Assembly: GCA_038316435.1 (NCBI GenBank)
Contig: JBBQAQ010000012.1
Coordinates: forward strand, 28,236 to 92,235
Direction: 5' to 3'
Source: JACJXF01 sp038316435
GTDB lineage: Bacteria > Bacteroidota > Bacteroidia > Bacteroidales > GCA-2748055
DNA length: 64,000 nucleotides
Shown: in pieces, positions 1-9,474 of the stretch
How positions within the stretch are numbered: position 1 is the stretch's first letter
Layout of the letters: every line of letters starts with the position of its first letter
Translations under genes and position numbers: made by a program
Notes under the pieces: generated by a model
Told to the model about the DNA's origin: nothing
What the model saw: the letters and a program-made list of their open reading frames with translations, nothing else
Databases searched by the model: none

Positions 1-156
1 ACCTAGTAAAAAAACTGATCCCCCGCTTTATGCAAAAAACCGCATTAAACTTCGCCGGCGTTATTGACTCCGACACATATAACCAGATTTCTGCAAAAAA
101 TTGGCTTTATTACGTTTATATTTATCAGAAGACAGGCGCAAAAATTACATAAAAAG

Positions 157-1274
157 ATGAAAAAGCTTACAGGCATACTATTCGTATTATCCCTCGTTTC
201 AGCAATTCATTTTAGTGTTTTTTCACAGTTTATCCCGGTGCGAAGTGGAAGTTACAGAACAACCTTAATTGTTTTTTCAGATAGTTTGGTCGTTTCACCT
301 GAGATTTCAAATCTCGAAATGGGAGTTTACTAATGCCGGCTTACTGCCAACGATGGAACATATACTTCACAGTCGGATGTTTTAATAATCGTTACGGATC
401 TGGCCAATCTTGTGCCTTATGTTTCAATAACCACTCCCGCTAATAATTCCTCTTATTATGAAGGAAAGTCAGTTACTTTAGGAGTAAATGCCACAGATTT
501 GGATGGAACAATTTCAATGGTCGAATATTTCTCAGGGGATATTAAACTCGGGGAAGCACTGTCTGCTCCATTTTCAATTATCTGGACCGGGGGAAACATC
601 GCAAGCCACTCCATCACTGCAAAAGCAACAGATAATGGTGGCGCAACCGCAGTGTCATCGCCGGAAATACAACCTGTATTCTTTACTATGGAAATACAAC
701 AGGAGGCCCTTTCCCTGGAATTAATGTAAAACCTAACGTTCCCTATAAAATTAGAGCAAGTGAAGGAAGTATGGTGTATTTTTATTATACCTATTCTTTT
801 ACCGGGGGAGAAAGGAATACCTCCGCTTCGATGCATACCTATGAAATCGGCAGCTGTAATTCAAGCCCGCCTTTCTTGACGGTTCTGCCAGTAAACCTTG
901 CAATTGCCGCGGCTGCAAATAGTAAAGGAACTTTTACAGTTGATACAAATGTGGATTGTGCGATTTCAAGCGATCAGAGCTGGCTAACTCTGAGCAGTTC
1001 AACAACTAACGTTTTCAAAACAATAACCGCAACTGCAACGCTAAACCCAACCGCAATTCAGAGAACTGCAAATATTACTGTTTCGGGTGCCGGAGTAACA
1101 ACAAAAACAATTGTGGTTAAGCAAGCAGCCGGAACAACTGATGTTCAGGAAGTTTCACAGGAAGGTGTTCAAGTTTACCCAATCCCTGCAGCTAACAGGA
1201 TATTTGTAAGCGGACTTAAAACCGAAACGGTTGCAAGCATTTTCAATATCTGTGGAAATCGAGATAACTCCTAG
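157..1274 (+). pseudogene. Decayed secreted Ig/BACON surface protein with T9SS-like tail
   Basis: Remains of a secreted surface protein. An N-terminal signal sequence begins at the ATG at 157 (MKKLTGILFVLSLVSA). It runs into the end of an Ig/PKD-like domain, where the frame is cut by TAA at 331-333; the following in-frame text RLTANDGTYTSQSDV continues the same domain. A second Ig-like domain (YVSITTPANNSSYYEGKSV, from about 415) follows. A one-base frameshift near 655-663 moves the coding sense to another frame (YYGNTTGGPFPG...). A BACON-type domain comes next (about 890-1130; DQSWLTLSSS...TANITVSG), then the start of a Por-type sorting tail (VQVYPIPAANRIFVSGL) cut short at 1274. Three lesions (nonsense, frameshift, lost C-terminus) make it non-functional as read. 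The original ligand or enzyme role cannot be told. Confidence 0.8.
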
Positions 1275-1347
1275 CCCTGAGAGGGCGACATATCGGAACC
1301 ATAGGCACCGCTTATGGTCAACACGAAGCCACCTGTAGGATCGCCTC
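1273..1347. repeat. Interspersed repeat relic (AGCCCTGAGAGGGCGA type)
   Basis: Immediately after the broken surface gene lies AGCCCTGAGAGGGCGA (1273-1288) followed by a short palindrome-rich stretch (CCATAGGCACCGCTTATGG). The core reappears in altered form at 8720-8735 (AGCCCAGTGAGGGCGA). Elements of this kind are scattered between genes in Bacteroidota; their mobilisation mechanism is not visible here. Confidence 0.45.
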
Positions 1348-1355
1348 CTGTGAAT

Positions 1356-2891
1356 CTATGAAAAGTCAAGCCAAAAACTCCCCTCCTCATACTCAACCAC
1401 TACCTCACCGCTGTTTTGAAAATGAAAGGTATTCAAAAGCGAAGAAATATCCTGTCTTAATGCCATCAATGCATTATCGATCAGGTCTTTCCTGAAGCCC
1501 TTTTCCTCTAGGTGCATAACGAAATCGATAGACATAATTCGACTTACAACCTGTCCGAATTCAACCAGTTTTCTCTGTGGAATCTGCATATCCACTTCAA
1601 AATTTACCAATTCTCTTACATGATCTGCAGCGCGTGAAGTGAATCCCTTTAAAAAATGATAAAAACTCCGCTCTTTGGCAGATTTCATCAGTTTAAGAAC
1701 AGAATCTGCTATCTGTTGGTAAAGAATGTCATTAGAGCCTTCGAAAATCTGGAATGGACGGCTGTCAACAACCGATCTGCCGGCAATGTGATTGAGTTTA
1801 TATCCCTTTGCACCTACAAGCTGAAGGAGAGACTGCGCGGAATCCTGCATCATATCTGATGTTACGGTTTTTATGACATTTGCTTCAAACCCGAGTGACG
1901 AAAGATTATTTTCTGTACCGGCTATTTCTGCCGATTTCAGACAGAATGCGGAGCAGATGGTGAAATTAGCCTGTAACCTCGATAATCGTTGCTGTACCTG
2001 ATCGTAATCAAAGAGGTTCCTATTTCCTACCAATCTTGATTTGGTATGAGAAATTGCCTCATCCAGAATTCTCTGAATAAAGCCAAGTCCCATCGCAGGA
2101 AACTGAAATCTGCTTCGATGCAACATGTCCAGTAACATCTGAATACCAGTGGTTTGCGGAATTAATTTCTGATCTTCCGGAATATGCACATCAATATGAT
2201 TTCTGCCGTAAGGAATTTGATACAAACCGAGGTTTTCGAAATATTCCTCCACCACAATTTTCTGATTCGGGGCGTTCACATCACAGATAAACATATCAAT
2301 ATCTCTCATGAGACTCCCTGATTCCGTTCTTTTTCGTGCAGTAAGTACCCAAAAGTCGGCCATTCCGGTAAGTCCGGCCCAGTGTTTTTTTCCCTCGAGA
2401 TGAAAAAGACCATCTTTCTCCGAAAATGAAGTATTCATGCTCAAAGCATCACTTCCGAAATTAGGCTCAGTGATCATGAGTCCTCCCATGCAACTGGTAT
2501 CCAGAAACCTTTTAAAGACTTTCTGCTTGGCACTTTCTTGTCCATATTTGGCAACAGGCTGAATAAACAAAGCATTATTTATTCCCAGAGTAAGCGAAAG
2601 AGCAAGTGATTCGTAGGATGCAGCGGAAACAAAAGCGATGTTTTCCTTAACAGTTCCTCCAAAACCGCCGTATTCTTTTGGAATGCAAAGTGCGAGAGGC
2701 TTTCCCGACATAAGCTCTTCAAGAACAGCAGGTGGTATTCCTCTTGTACTGCAAAACTGATCTATCTTATCATCTTCATGAAACGCCCGTTTCATACTGG
2801 CCTTGAACTCTTCGAGCAGACGACGAAAAGAAGGATCACTAACTGGAGCCTCAAGTGTTTGATTTACTGCAATATATTGATTGTCCGGCAT
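1356..2891 (-). CDS. Acyl-CoA dehydrogenase family protein
   Basis: FAD-dependent oxidation of an acyl-CoA thioester to the enoyl-CoA, the first step of fatty-acid or branched-chain acyl-CoA beta-oxidation; cytoplasmic. About 511 residues if started at MPDNQYIAVNQ. An upstream ATG at 2951 adds 20 residues (MTLKQFELIICYISLTKN) with no family character. Visible family marks are the substrate/FAD-binding stretch MITEPNFGSDALSM near residue 140 and the C-terminal FEGSNDILYQ, whose Glu matches the catalytic base of medium-chain enzymes. A long C-terminal extension beyond the core is typical of the larger bacterial members. The gene is alone, with no thiolase, electron-transfer flavoprotein or hydratase next to it, so the chain-length preference cannot be inferred. 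Confidence 0.88.
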   Translation of the reverse strand: MPDNQYIAVNQTLEAPVSDPSFRRLLEEFKASMKRAFHEDDKIDQFCSTRGIPPAVLEELMSGKPLALCIPKEYGGFGGTVKENIAFVSAASYESLALSLTLGINNALFIQPVAKYGQESAKQKVFKRFLDTSCMGGLMITEPNFGSDALSMNTSFSEKDGLFHLEGKKHWAGLTGMADFWVLTARKRTESGSLMRDIDMFICDVNAPNQKIVVEEYFENLGLYQIPYGRNHIDVHIPEDQKLIPQTTGIQMLLDMLHRSRFQFPAMGLGFIQRILDEAISHTKSRLVGNRNLFDYDQVQQRLSRLQANFTICSAFCLKSAEIAGTENNLSSLGFEANVIKTVTSDMMQDSAQSLLQLVGAKGYKLNHIAGRSVVDSRPFQIFEGSNDILYQQIADSVLKLMKSAKERSFYHFLKGFTSRAADHVRELVNFEVDMQIPQRKLVEFGQVVSRIMSIDFVMHLEEKGFRKDLIDNALMALRQDISSLLNTFHFQNSGEVVVEYEEGSFWLDFS

Positions 2892-2980
2892 GTGTACGTT
2901 TTTAGTTAAGGATATATAACAAATAATCAGTTCAAATTGTTTAAGAGTCAATCGCCAATATTGTCAGCGGTCATTTAATC

Positions 2981-3001
2981 ACAATCAAACCTGTCAGGTC
3001 T
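2981..3001. repeat. AATCAAACCTGTCAGGTCT repeat copy
   Basis: A 20-base stretch (CAATCAAACCTGTCAGGTCT) recurs with one mismatch at 16282-16301 beside HI0933, where it forms one arm of a palindrome. The surrounding 2971-3177 stretch is open as a 68-codon frame but looks like repeat sequence, not a gene. Confidence 0.55.
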
Positions 3002-3198
3002 TGAAGCCTCCTTGCTTCGCTTTCCGCTTCATGGGACGAGAAGGAAGTGGTTTTATTCCCAGACCCTCTGGGTTGGAAAATAAGAATTTCATTTGATACC
3101 TCGAAGGCTCTACCTCGGGGTAATTCATTAAACTTTAACCCTTTACTAAAGTCAAGGTTGAAAAGATAATATTCCAAAAATTAGAGAATAAAGTTCAT

Positions 3199-3206
3199 TA
3201 TATTTG
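3199..3206 (+). promoter_or_regulatory. Probable -7 box of the RND efflux operon
   Basis: TATATTTG matches the Bacteroidota TAnnTTTG box and lies 22 bases before the adaptor ATG at 3229. No clear TTG -33 element is visible, so this is moderate evidence. Confidence 0.45.
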
Positions 3207-3228
3207 CTGTGATTAAGGCATTGACACT

Positions 3229-4281
3229 ATGAAACATCTATATTATCCAACTCTGTTCATATTTATCATGAGCGGTTTGGTTTCTTGTAAAGAGAAAACT
3301 ACAGCGGTTAAGGAAAAACTACCTGTAAACGTAAGTGTTATTGTTTCCGAAATGGTTAATTTCCCTACAATAATTGAAGTAAACGGCACTTCTCTTTCTG
3401 AGGAAAGTATTGAGTTATTTCCTGAAACTAGCGGTAAACTTATTTACTTAAACATTCCCGATGGAGAAGCTGTAAAGAAAGGAAGTTTGCTTGCAAAAAT
3501 AAATGATGATGAACTTCAGGCGCAACTGGAGCAATCTAAAGTTCAACTTGAACTGGCAGTAAAAACAGAAGATCGTTTAAAAAAGCTTTTGGCTGTTAAT
3601 GGGGTCAACCAGTCTGAATACGATGTATCATTGAGCCAGTTAAATGAAATCAAGGCCGCAATTCACATTCTCAAGGCAAAAATCGACAAAACCGAAGTTC
3701 GTGCACCTTTTGACGGGAATCTGGGATTGAGATTAGTGAGTCCCGGCGCATACGTTACAACTCAAACTTTACTCGGCACATTACACCAAAATGATAAAAC
3801 TAAAATAGATTTTACAGTTCCTGAAACCTATGCAAAGCTTGTGGATAAGGGAGATACCGTATATCTACTGACAAATGATTCCAAGGAACAGCAAAAAGCA
3901 ACCATCTCCGCCATAGAGTCACAAATTAATCCAGACACACGAAGCATCAGCGTAAGAGCCAGGCTTTTATCGGGTACAATTCGTTCAGGATCATTTGTAA
4001 AAGTCATACTTGTGAGAAACGAACGCAGAATAACCGTTCCCTCGAATGCAATTATTCCAAATGCCAATTCAAATCAGATCATCGTAATCAAGGGTCATAA
4101 ACCTGTGTTTACGAATATTGAAACCGGGCAAAGAAACGCTGATGCTGTTGAAATTCTAAACGGAATTGAAGCCGGTGATTCAGTCGTTGTAAGTGGAGTT
4201 CTTTTTGTAAGACAAAATAGTGTGGTAAATGTCGGGAAAGTAGTTAAAATGGACATTTCCGGTAGTCTCGATTCCAAATAG
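3229..4281 (+). CDS. RND efflux periplasmic adaptor (membrane fusion protein, AcrA/MexA type)
   Basis: Lipid-anchored periplasmic adaptor that connects the inner-membrane RND pump to the outer-membrane channel. 350 residues. A lipoprotein signal peptide ends in the lipobox GLVSC (Cys20). Next come the first half of a biotinyl/lipoyl-like fold (SGKLIYLNIPDGEAVKKGSLL, about 68-88), a helical hairpin (about 95-150), the second lipoyl half (APFDGNLGLRLVSPGAYV) and beta-barrel/membrane-proximal domains. It is the first gene of a three-gene operon; the pump starts 8 bases after its stop. No dedicated regulator is adjacent, and the substrate (drug, bile salt, metabolite) cannot be predicted from the adaptor. 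Confidence 0.93.
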   Translation: MKHLYYPTLFIFIMSGLVSCKEKTTAVKEKLPVNVSVIVSEMVNFPTIIEVNGTSLSEESIELFPETSGKLIYLNIPDGEAVKKGSLLAKINDDELQAQLEQSKVQLELAVKTEDRLKKLLAVNGVNQSEYDVSLSQLNEIKAAIHILKAKIDKTEVRAPFDGNLGLRLVSPGAYVTTQTLLGTLHQNDKTKIDFTVPETYAKLVDKGDTVYLLTNDSKEQQKATISAIESQINPDTRSISVRARLLSGTIRSGSFVKVILVRNERRITVPSNAIIPNANSNQIIVIKGHKPVFTNIETGQRNADAVEILNGIEAGDSVVVSGVLFVRQNSVVNVGKVVKMDISGSLDSK

Positions 4282-4289
4282 ATCGCTAA

Positions 4290-7200
4290 ATGAACATTTC
4301 AGAACTTTCCCTAAGAAGACCGGTATTAGCCACTGTGATGAATTTGCTCATCATTTTGTTTGGCGTCACTGGGTATTATTTTCTAGGTGTCAGGGAATAC
4401 CCTGCGATCGATCCTCCGATTATTACTGTAAGAACCGCATATATTGGTGCAAACGCCGATATTATTGAATCTCAGATAACTGAACCTCTTGAAAAAGCCA
4501 TAAACGGTATCCCGGGAATTCGTACTTTAACTTCTGCTAGTTCTGTAGGGGGAAGTAATATTACAGTAGAATTCAATCTTGGATCAGATCTGGAAACCGC
4601 TGCAAACGACGTACGCGATAAAGTTAGTCAGGCTGTCAGAAACCTCCCCCAGGATATTGATGCACCGCCGGTAGTAACCAAATCTGACGCAAACAGCGAT
4701 TTCATCATTTTTATGGCTGTGCAAAGTCCCAGCAAAGGAATTATGGAACTCAGCGACTATGCAGAAAACTTCCTGCAAAACAAGTTTCAGACAATTCCCG
4801 AGGTAAGTTCAGTAAATGTTGTCGGACAAAAGCGACCCGCTATGCGTTTGTGGGTAGATCCTGATAAAATGCAGGCATACAAAATTGCTTTCAATGACAT
4901 ATCCAGTATTTTAAGAAACGAAAACGTTGAAATTCCCTCAGGAAAAATATATGGCAACAGAACCGAACTGACCATTCGAACCCTAGGCAGATTAAGTACT
5001 GTGGATGATTTCGCTAATCTGATTATCAGGGAAGATAAAGCTGGAATCGTGCGACTAAGCGATGTTGCCAAGGTAGAACTTGGACCCGAACAGTACGAGC
5101 AAAACTGGAAAATGAATGGCGTAACAGCGGTTGGTGTCGCCCTGATACCTCAGCCTGGTGCAAATTACATTAATATCTCCAATGAGTTCAATAAACGGCT
5201 TGACGATATCCGGAAATCGGAAAAAGATAGTGATCTGGTTTTCACAACACTTGTCGATACAACAAAAAACGTCAGAAGATCGTTGACCGAAGTAAAAGAA
5301 ACTCTCCTAATATCCCTGCTTCTCGTGATTCTGGTAATTTTCCTGTTTTTCAGAAGCTGGCTTATTGCAATTCGTCCCCTCATAGATATCCCTATTTCAT
5401 TGGTATCTACCTTTTTCATCATGTATATTACCGGCTTTTCAATCAATATTCTTACCCTGCTAGCCATAGTTCTTGCAACAGGACTGGTTGTCGATGACGG
5501 GATTGTTGTCACAGAAAATATTTTCAGGAAGTTTGAGAAAGGCATGCCTATTCGGAGAGCCGCGCTGGAAGGAAGTCGGGAAATCTTTTTTGTTGTTTTG
5601 TCTACCTCTGTTACGCTGGCAATTGTTTTTCTCCCGGTAATTTTTTTAAAGGGATTTGTTGGAAGTCTATTCAGGGAATTTGGAATTGTCTTGGCCGGGG
5701 CTGTTCTGGTATCTGCCTTTGTATCCCTTACCATTACTCCAGTTTTAAATGTTCTGCTTACCGGGAAAAAAACTCAGCACGGAAGATTCTACAATAGTAC
5801 AGAACCATTTTTCGCGGGAATGGAAAACGGTTATAAAAATATTCTGCAGAAGTTTATTGAACGCCGAAGAATCGCCTGGATAATAGTAATTACCTGTGTT
5901 GTAATAATCTTTACTATAGGCCGATCCCTCCAAAGTGAGATAGCGCCTATTGAAGATAAAAGCGGTATCCGTTTTCAGATCACCGGACCCGAAGGGGCAA
6001 GTTTTGATTATATGATTAGTGCAGCAGGGCAACTTGAAAATTTCCTGCTGGATTCTGTCCCCGAATTGAATTTTACTTTTTTCTCAGTTCCAGGATTCGG
6101 AAACTCCGGACTGAATGGTGCATTCGGAAGAGTTGGACTGGTTCCTTCCAATGAAAGAGAAAGAACCCAGACCGAAATTGCCAAAGATCTAGGAAGAAAA
6201 GTCGGAAGGTTTACCGATATACTTATTTTCCCTGTTGAAGAACAAACAATTTCTGTGGGTTTGGGCTCAAGAGGGTCTCTGCCGGTTCAGTTTGTTATTC
6301 AAAATCTTGACTTCGAAAAGTTAAAATCCATGATCCCTAAATTTCTGGAAGCTGCCAGAAATGATAAAACTTTTCAAAATGTGGATGTGAATTTGAAATT
6401 CAATAAACCTGAAATTGATATTATCATCGACCGTTTAAAAGCCAGAGAGCTGGGTCTAACTGTTGCAGATATTGCAGATGTCCTCCAAAGTGCCTTTAGC
6501 GGCAGAAGACTTGATTATTTTATAATGAACGGGAAACAGTACCAGGTAATATCTCAGGTAAAACTAAAAGACCGACAAGTCCCTGATGATATTCTCAAAC
6601 TTTCTGTCAGGAATAATAAAGGCGTTAACATCTCACTTGCAAACGTTCTGACACTGGTGCCAAACGCAAATCCACCTTCACTTTTCCATTTCAACCGGTA
6701 TAAGTCAGCTACTTTTTCTGCGTCACTAAGTGAAGGGAAAGCCATCAGTGATGGTGTGGAAGCTATGCAGACTATTGCAGATAATCTGCTGGATGAAAGT
6801 TTTCAAACATCGCTAAGCGGTCCCTCGAGAGATTATTCAGAAAGTTCTTCAAATATCGCATTTGCATTTATTCTTGCGCTTATTTTAATATACCTGATTC
6901 TCGCCGCACAATTCGAGAGTTTCAGAGATCCAATTACCATTATGCTTACGGTTCCTCTGGCCATTGCAGGAGCAGTGCTTAGTTTGTGGATATTTGGACA
7001 TACAATTAATATTTTCTCACAGATCGGGATGATTATGCTAATTGGACTCGTAACCAAAAACGGAATTCTAATCGTTGAATTTGCCAATAAGAAGCGAGAA
7101 CTGGGAATTCCAATGATTCAGGCAGTTGTTGAAGCGTCTACTCAACGTCTGCGTCCAATTCTGATGACTAGTCTTGCAACATCCCTCGGGGCCTTACCAA

Positions 7201-7379
7201 TTGCACTAAGTCTGGGTTCGTCCGCAACCAGCAGGGTTTCATTAGGTATCGTTATTGTTGCAGGAATCATGTTCTCTCTGATCCTTACATTATTTGTCAT
7301 TCCCTCTGTTTACACCTACATTTCAGGAAAACGGAGAATACTTACCGACGACTCAGATAATTCCTCTTTGAAAAAGTGA
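4290..7379 (+). CDS. RND-family proton-driven efflux pump (AcrB/HAE1 type)
   Basis: Inner-membrane trimeric pump that exports small, usually hydrophobic molecules in exchange for protons. 1029 residues, the usual length for the hydrophobe/amphiphile exporter family. Layout is TM1, large periplasmic loop, TM2-6, second loop, TM8-12. The proton-relay aspartates sit in TM4 (GLVVDDGIVV, Asp at about 401-402) and the partner lysine in TM10 (GLVTKNGILIVEF, Lys at about 923), so the pump appears catalytically intact. It lies between its adaptor and its TolC-like channel with almost no spacing, so the three are one transcript. A heavy-metal exporter is less likely because the TM4 motif is the HAE form. 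Confidence 0.95.
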   Translation: MNISELSLRRPVLATVMNLLIILFGVTGYYFLGVREYPAIDPPIITVRTAYIGANADIIESQITEPLEKAINGIPGIRTLTSASSVGGSNITVEFNLGSDLETAANDVRDKVSQAVRNLPQDIDAPPVVTKSDANSDFIIFMAVQSPSKGIMELSDYAENFLQNKFQTIPEVSSVNVVGQKRPAMRLWVDPDKMQAYKIAFNDISSILRNENVEIPSGKIYGNRTELTIRTLGRLSTVDDFANLIIREDKAGIVRLSDVAKVELGPEQYEQNWKMNGVTAVGVALIPQPGANYINISNEFNKRLDDIRKSEKDSDLVFTTLVDTTKNVRRSLTEVKETLLISLLLVILVIFLFFRSWLIAIRPLIDIPISLVSTFFIMYITGFSINILTLLAIVLATGLVVDDGIVVTENIFRKFEKGMPIRRAALEGSREIFFVVLSTSVTLAIVFLPVIFLKGFVGSLFREFGIVLAGAVLVSAFVSLTITPVLNVLLTGKKTQHGRFYNSTEPFFAGMENGYKNILQKFIERRRIAWIIVITCVVIIFTIGRSLQSEIAPIEDKSGIRFQITGPEGASFDYMISAAGQLENFLLDSVPELNFTFFSVPGFGNSGLNGAFGRVGLVPSNERERTQTEIAKDLGRKVGRFTDILIFPVEEQTISVGLGSRGSLPVQFVIQNLDFEKLKSMIPKFLEAARNDKTFQNVDVNLKFNKPEIDIIIDRLKARELGLTVADIADVLQSAFSGRRLDYFIMNGKQYQVISQVKLKDRQVPDDILKLSVRNNKGVNISLANVLTLVPNANPPSLFHFNRYKSATFSASLSEGKAISDGVEAMQTIADNLLDESFQTSLSGPSRDYSESSSNIAFAFILALILIYLILAAQFESFRDPITIMLTVPLAIAGAVLSLWIFGHTINIFSQIGMIMLIGLVTKNGILIVEFANKKRELGIPMIQAVVEASTQRLRPILMTSLATSLGALPIALSLGSSATSRVSLGIVIVAGIMFSLILTLFVIPSVYTYISGKRRILTDDSDNSSLKK

Positions 7380-7383
7380 AACC

Positions 7384-8682
7384 ATGAACAAAGCACTCAT
7401 ATATTTAGGCTTTCTGCTTTTCCCCCTGAGTTCAATGGCTCAAATACCTTTGAGTCTCAGCAATGCCATTGATACCGCCCTGAAAAACAATTTTGATATT
7501 CAGATTGCTAAAAATCTCAATGAGATCGGTAAAGTCAATAATTCATATGGAGTGGCCGGGGGATTGCCAACAGTAAATTTAACCGCCGGAAACAATAATT
7601 CTCTGTATGACTTAAATCAGAAATTAAGCAACGGTACTATTATTCAAAAGAACAATGTTTCAAACCATACCGTCAATGCCGCACTGACAGCAGGGTTCAC
7701 ATTGTTTAATGGGTTTAAAGTTTATGCCACTAAAGAAAGACTTAGTATTCTGGAACTTCAGAGTGAATCAGAACTAAATCTTCAGATTCAGAATACGATT
7801 GCGGCAGTCATGGTTACGTATTATGATATCATTCGGCAACAAAGCTATCTTGAAATTATCAAAAGTTCTCTTGATGTTTCATCAAAAAAGTCGGAGATTG
7901 TTTTGGAGCGTTATTTAGTGGGAATGGCAAATAATGCAGATCAGCTTCAGTCGAAAATGGATGTGAATCTCGCTGGTCAAAACCTCCAAAGTCAACAACT
8001 GCTAATTGAACAGGAAAAAATTTCATTACTTCAGCTAATAGGAGTTGTAGAGTATTTCGATGCAACCATAAATGATACTATTCAAGTGGATAAGAGCATT
8101 CAAAAAGATTCCATTATCAGTTTTCTTGAAAACAATCCACAGTTTCTCTCTGCAGACCAACAAATTCGAATTAACGAACAGATTATTAAGGAGATAAGGG
8201 CTCAACGATATCCAACCCTAAGAATAAACACAGGGTACAATTATGCTTACAACAGCAGTTCTGCTGGGTTTAACTTATTTAATCAGAATTACGGGCCAAC
8301 ACTAGGTGCAAGCTTACAAATTCCTATTTTTAACGGGACTATCTACAAAACCCAACAGGAAGTAGCGACATATAACCTTAGAAATGCCGAACTTCAAAAA
8401 GAAAGTCTGCTTTCATCCCTTAAGGCAGATGCTTTAAAGACATACCAGGCTTACGAAAGCACATTAAAACAGATCGAATCCCAACAGGCTAATTTTCAAA
8501 ACTCTAAAGAATTAGTTGATCTTGTCATTCAGCGATTTCAGCTAAATCAGGCCACTATTCTGGAGGTCAAAGCTGCCCAGGCAAGTTTTGAAACAGCCGG
8601 ATATGCCTTGATAAACCTCCAGTTTGCAGCAAAAACAGCGGAAATTGAACTAAAAAGACTTGTGTTTCAACTTTCCTATTAA
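7384..8682 (+). CDS. TolC-like outer-membrane efflux channel
   Basis: Outer-membrane factor that forms the exit duct for the RND pump encoded just upstream (four bases between stop and ATG). 432 residues: signal peptide ending near SSMAQ, then two OEP repeats, each beginning with the typical amphipathic helix (LSLSNAIDTALKNNFDIQIA at about 22-41; a second repeat after about 235, FLENNPQFLSADQQIRINEQ). Long heptad-like helical regions build the periplasmic tunnel, as known for this family. With the two upstream genes it completes a self-sufficient tripartite system. No terminator hairpin is obvious directly after the stop. Confidence 0.93.
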   Translation: MNKALIYLGFLLFPLSSMAQIPLSLSNAIDTALKNNFDIQIAKNLNEIGKVNNSYGVAGGLPTVNLTAGNNNSLYDLNQKLSNGTIIQKNNVSNHTVNAALTAGFTLFNGFKVYATKERLSILELQSESELNLQIQNTIAAVMVTYYDIIRQQSYLEIIKSSLDVSSKKSEIVLERYLVGMANNADQLQSKMDVNLAGQNLQSQQLLIEQEKISLLQLIGVVEYFDATINDTIQVDKSIQKDSIISFLENNPQFLSADQQIRINEQIIKEIRAQRYPTLRINTGYNYAYNSSSAGFNLFNQNYGPTLGASLQIPIFNGTIYKTQQEVATYNLRNAELQKESLLSSLKADALKTYQAYESTLKQIESQQANFQNSKELVDLVIQRFQLNQATILEVKAAQASFETAGYALINLQFAAKTAEIELKRLVFQLSY

Positions 8683-8719
8683 AACGAAACTGTTAATCCC
8701 ATGAAACTTTCTGCAGCTA

Positions 8720-8735
8720 AGCCCAGTGAGGGCGA
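8720..8735. repeat. Interspersed repeat core (AGCCCAGTGAGGGCGA)
   Basis: Second copy of the core seen at 1273-1288, differing at two positions, in the gap between the efflux operon and the toxin-antitoxin remnant. Confidence 0.4.
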
Positions 8736-8858
8736 TCGAAGCCGGGATCAATCAACGGTAAATAAAGTTAATTTGAAAAGCTGACAAAAGCAAGCCAGAA
8801 AACCACTAGGCATTGGGTTTAAGCGCTTTTAGGTGCTGGATTTAGTTAGAACAATAGT

Positions 8859-9143
8859 TTATTTGGATTCTTGCCGACTATCAAAAATCCTTAAAATGTC
8901 CACAAAATCTTTTCTGTTGCGGTAAAATAGAATGTTGTGTTTAGTCAAAACACATTTCCTGATTTTCTTATTCTCATAAATCAAAGGAAATTGTTTGGGA
9001 TTAATTGAAATCTGAGAAAGTGATGAAGAAATAATTTCAATAAACCCTTCCAGAACCCTATCATCCCTATTTTCTTAAAGGTAATCAAGGATAGACACAA
9101 AGTCATTTTCAGCTAATGGTGACCAAATAATTTGCTTAGGCAC
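8859..9143 (-). pseudogene. ParE/RelE-family toxin interrupted by one stop codon
   Basis: Read from GTG at 9143, which overlaps the antitoxin stop, the frame gives VPKQIIWSPLAENDFVSILDYL, then TAA at 9075-9077. It continues in the same frame as ENRDDRVLEGFIEIISSSLSQ and on through NPKQFPLIYENKKIRKCVL, TKHNILFYRNRKDFVDILRI and FDSRQESK to a stop at 8859. This is a complete ParE/RelE-fold toxin (95 codons with stop) in which family members usually have Leu where TAA stands, so a single TTA to TAA change explains the break. Toxins of this family poison gyrase or cleave mRNA on the ribosome; which applies here is not known. Unless the stop is read through, the toxin is dead. Confidence 0.8.
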
Positions 9144-9372
9144 GTAAATATTTCTTGCGAATTTTGGCCATAATTTTCTCGTTGGGAATACCTTTTCCTA
9201 ACTCAATTTCCTCAATCGCATCAAAAATGCCTTGTTTTTGCTCTTCAGTCAATTTTTCCCAATCTCTTATGTCCTTTTTCTCATTAATGTAATTTATTAG
9301 GACTCCATACAACTCCTCTAATCGATTCTTTTCAAGTGAATCGATTTTAAGTTTTAGATCAGAGACTGTCAT
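9136..9372 (-). CDS. Type II antitoxin of the ParE/RelE locus
   Basis: Small acidic protein, 78 residues from MTVSDLKLKIDSL. The frame is open 13 codons further upstream, but the MTVSDLK start fits the family better. An N-terminal helical segment is followed by the tail EEIELGKGIPNEKIMAKIRK. The GKGIP.E.I pattern is shared by many Bacteroidota antitoxins paired with ParE/RelE toxins. It overlaps the toxin GTG by eight bases, the usual antitoxin-first arrangement with translational coupling. Known role of the family: bind and neutralise the toxin and repress the shared promoter. The partner toxin is nonsense-mutated, so this may be a leftover antitoxin. Confidence 0.7.
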   Translation of the reverse strand: MTVSDLKLKIDSLEKNRLEELYGVLINYINEKKDIRDWEKLTEEQKQGIFDAIEEIELGKGIPNEKIMAKIRKKYLRA

Positions 9373-9474
9373 AATTTGACTTTTTTCAAAAGTACAATAA
9401 ATATTGCTCAAGTATTAATCTGGCTAGAATACCTTACAACTGACAATTCCATTAATTAAGGATTATAAGAATTT

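Noticed and set aside
2971..3177. 68-codon open frame next to the acyl-CoA dehydrogenase
   Set aside because: No family resemblance; it contains an interspersed repeat and the composition looks non-coding.
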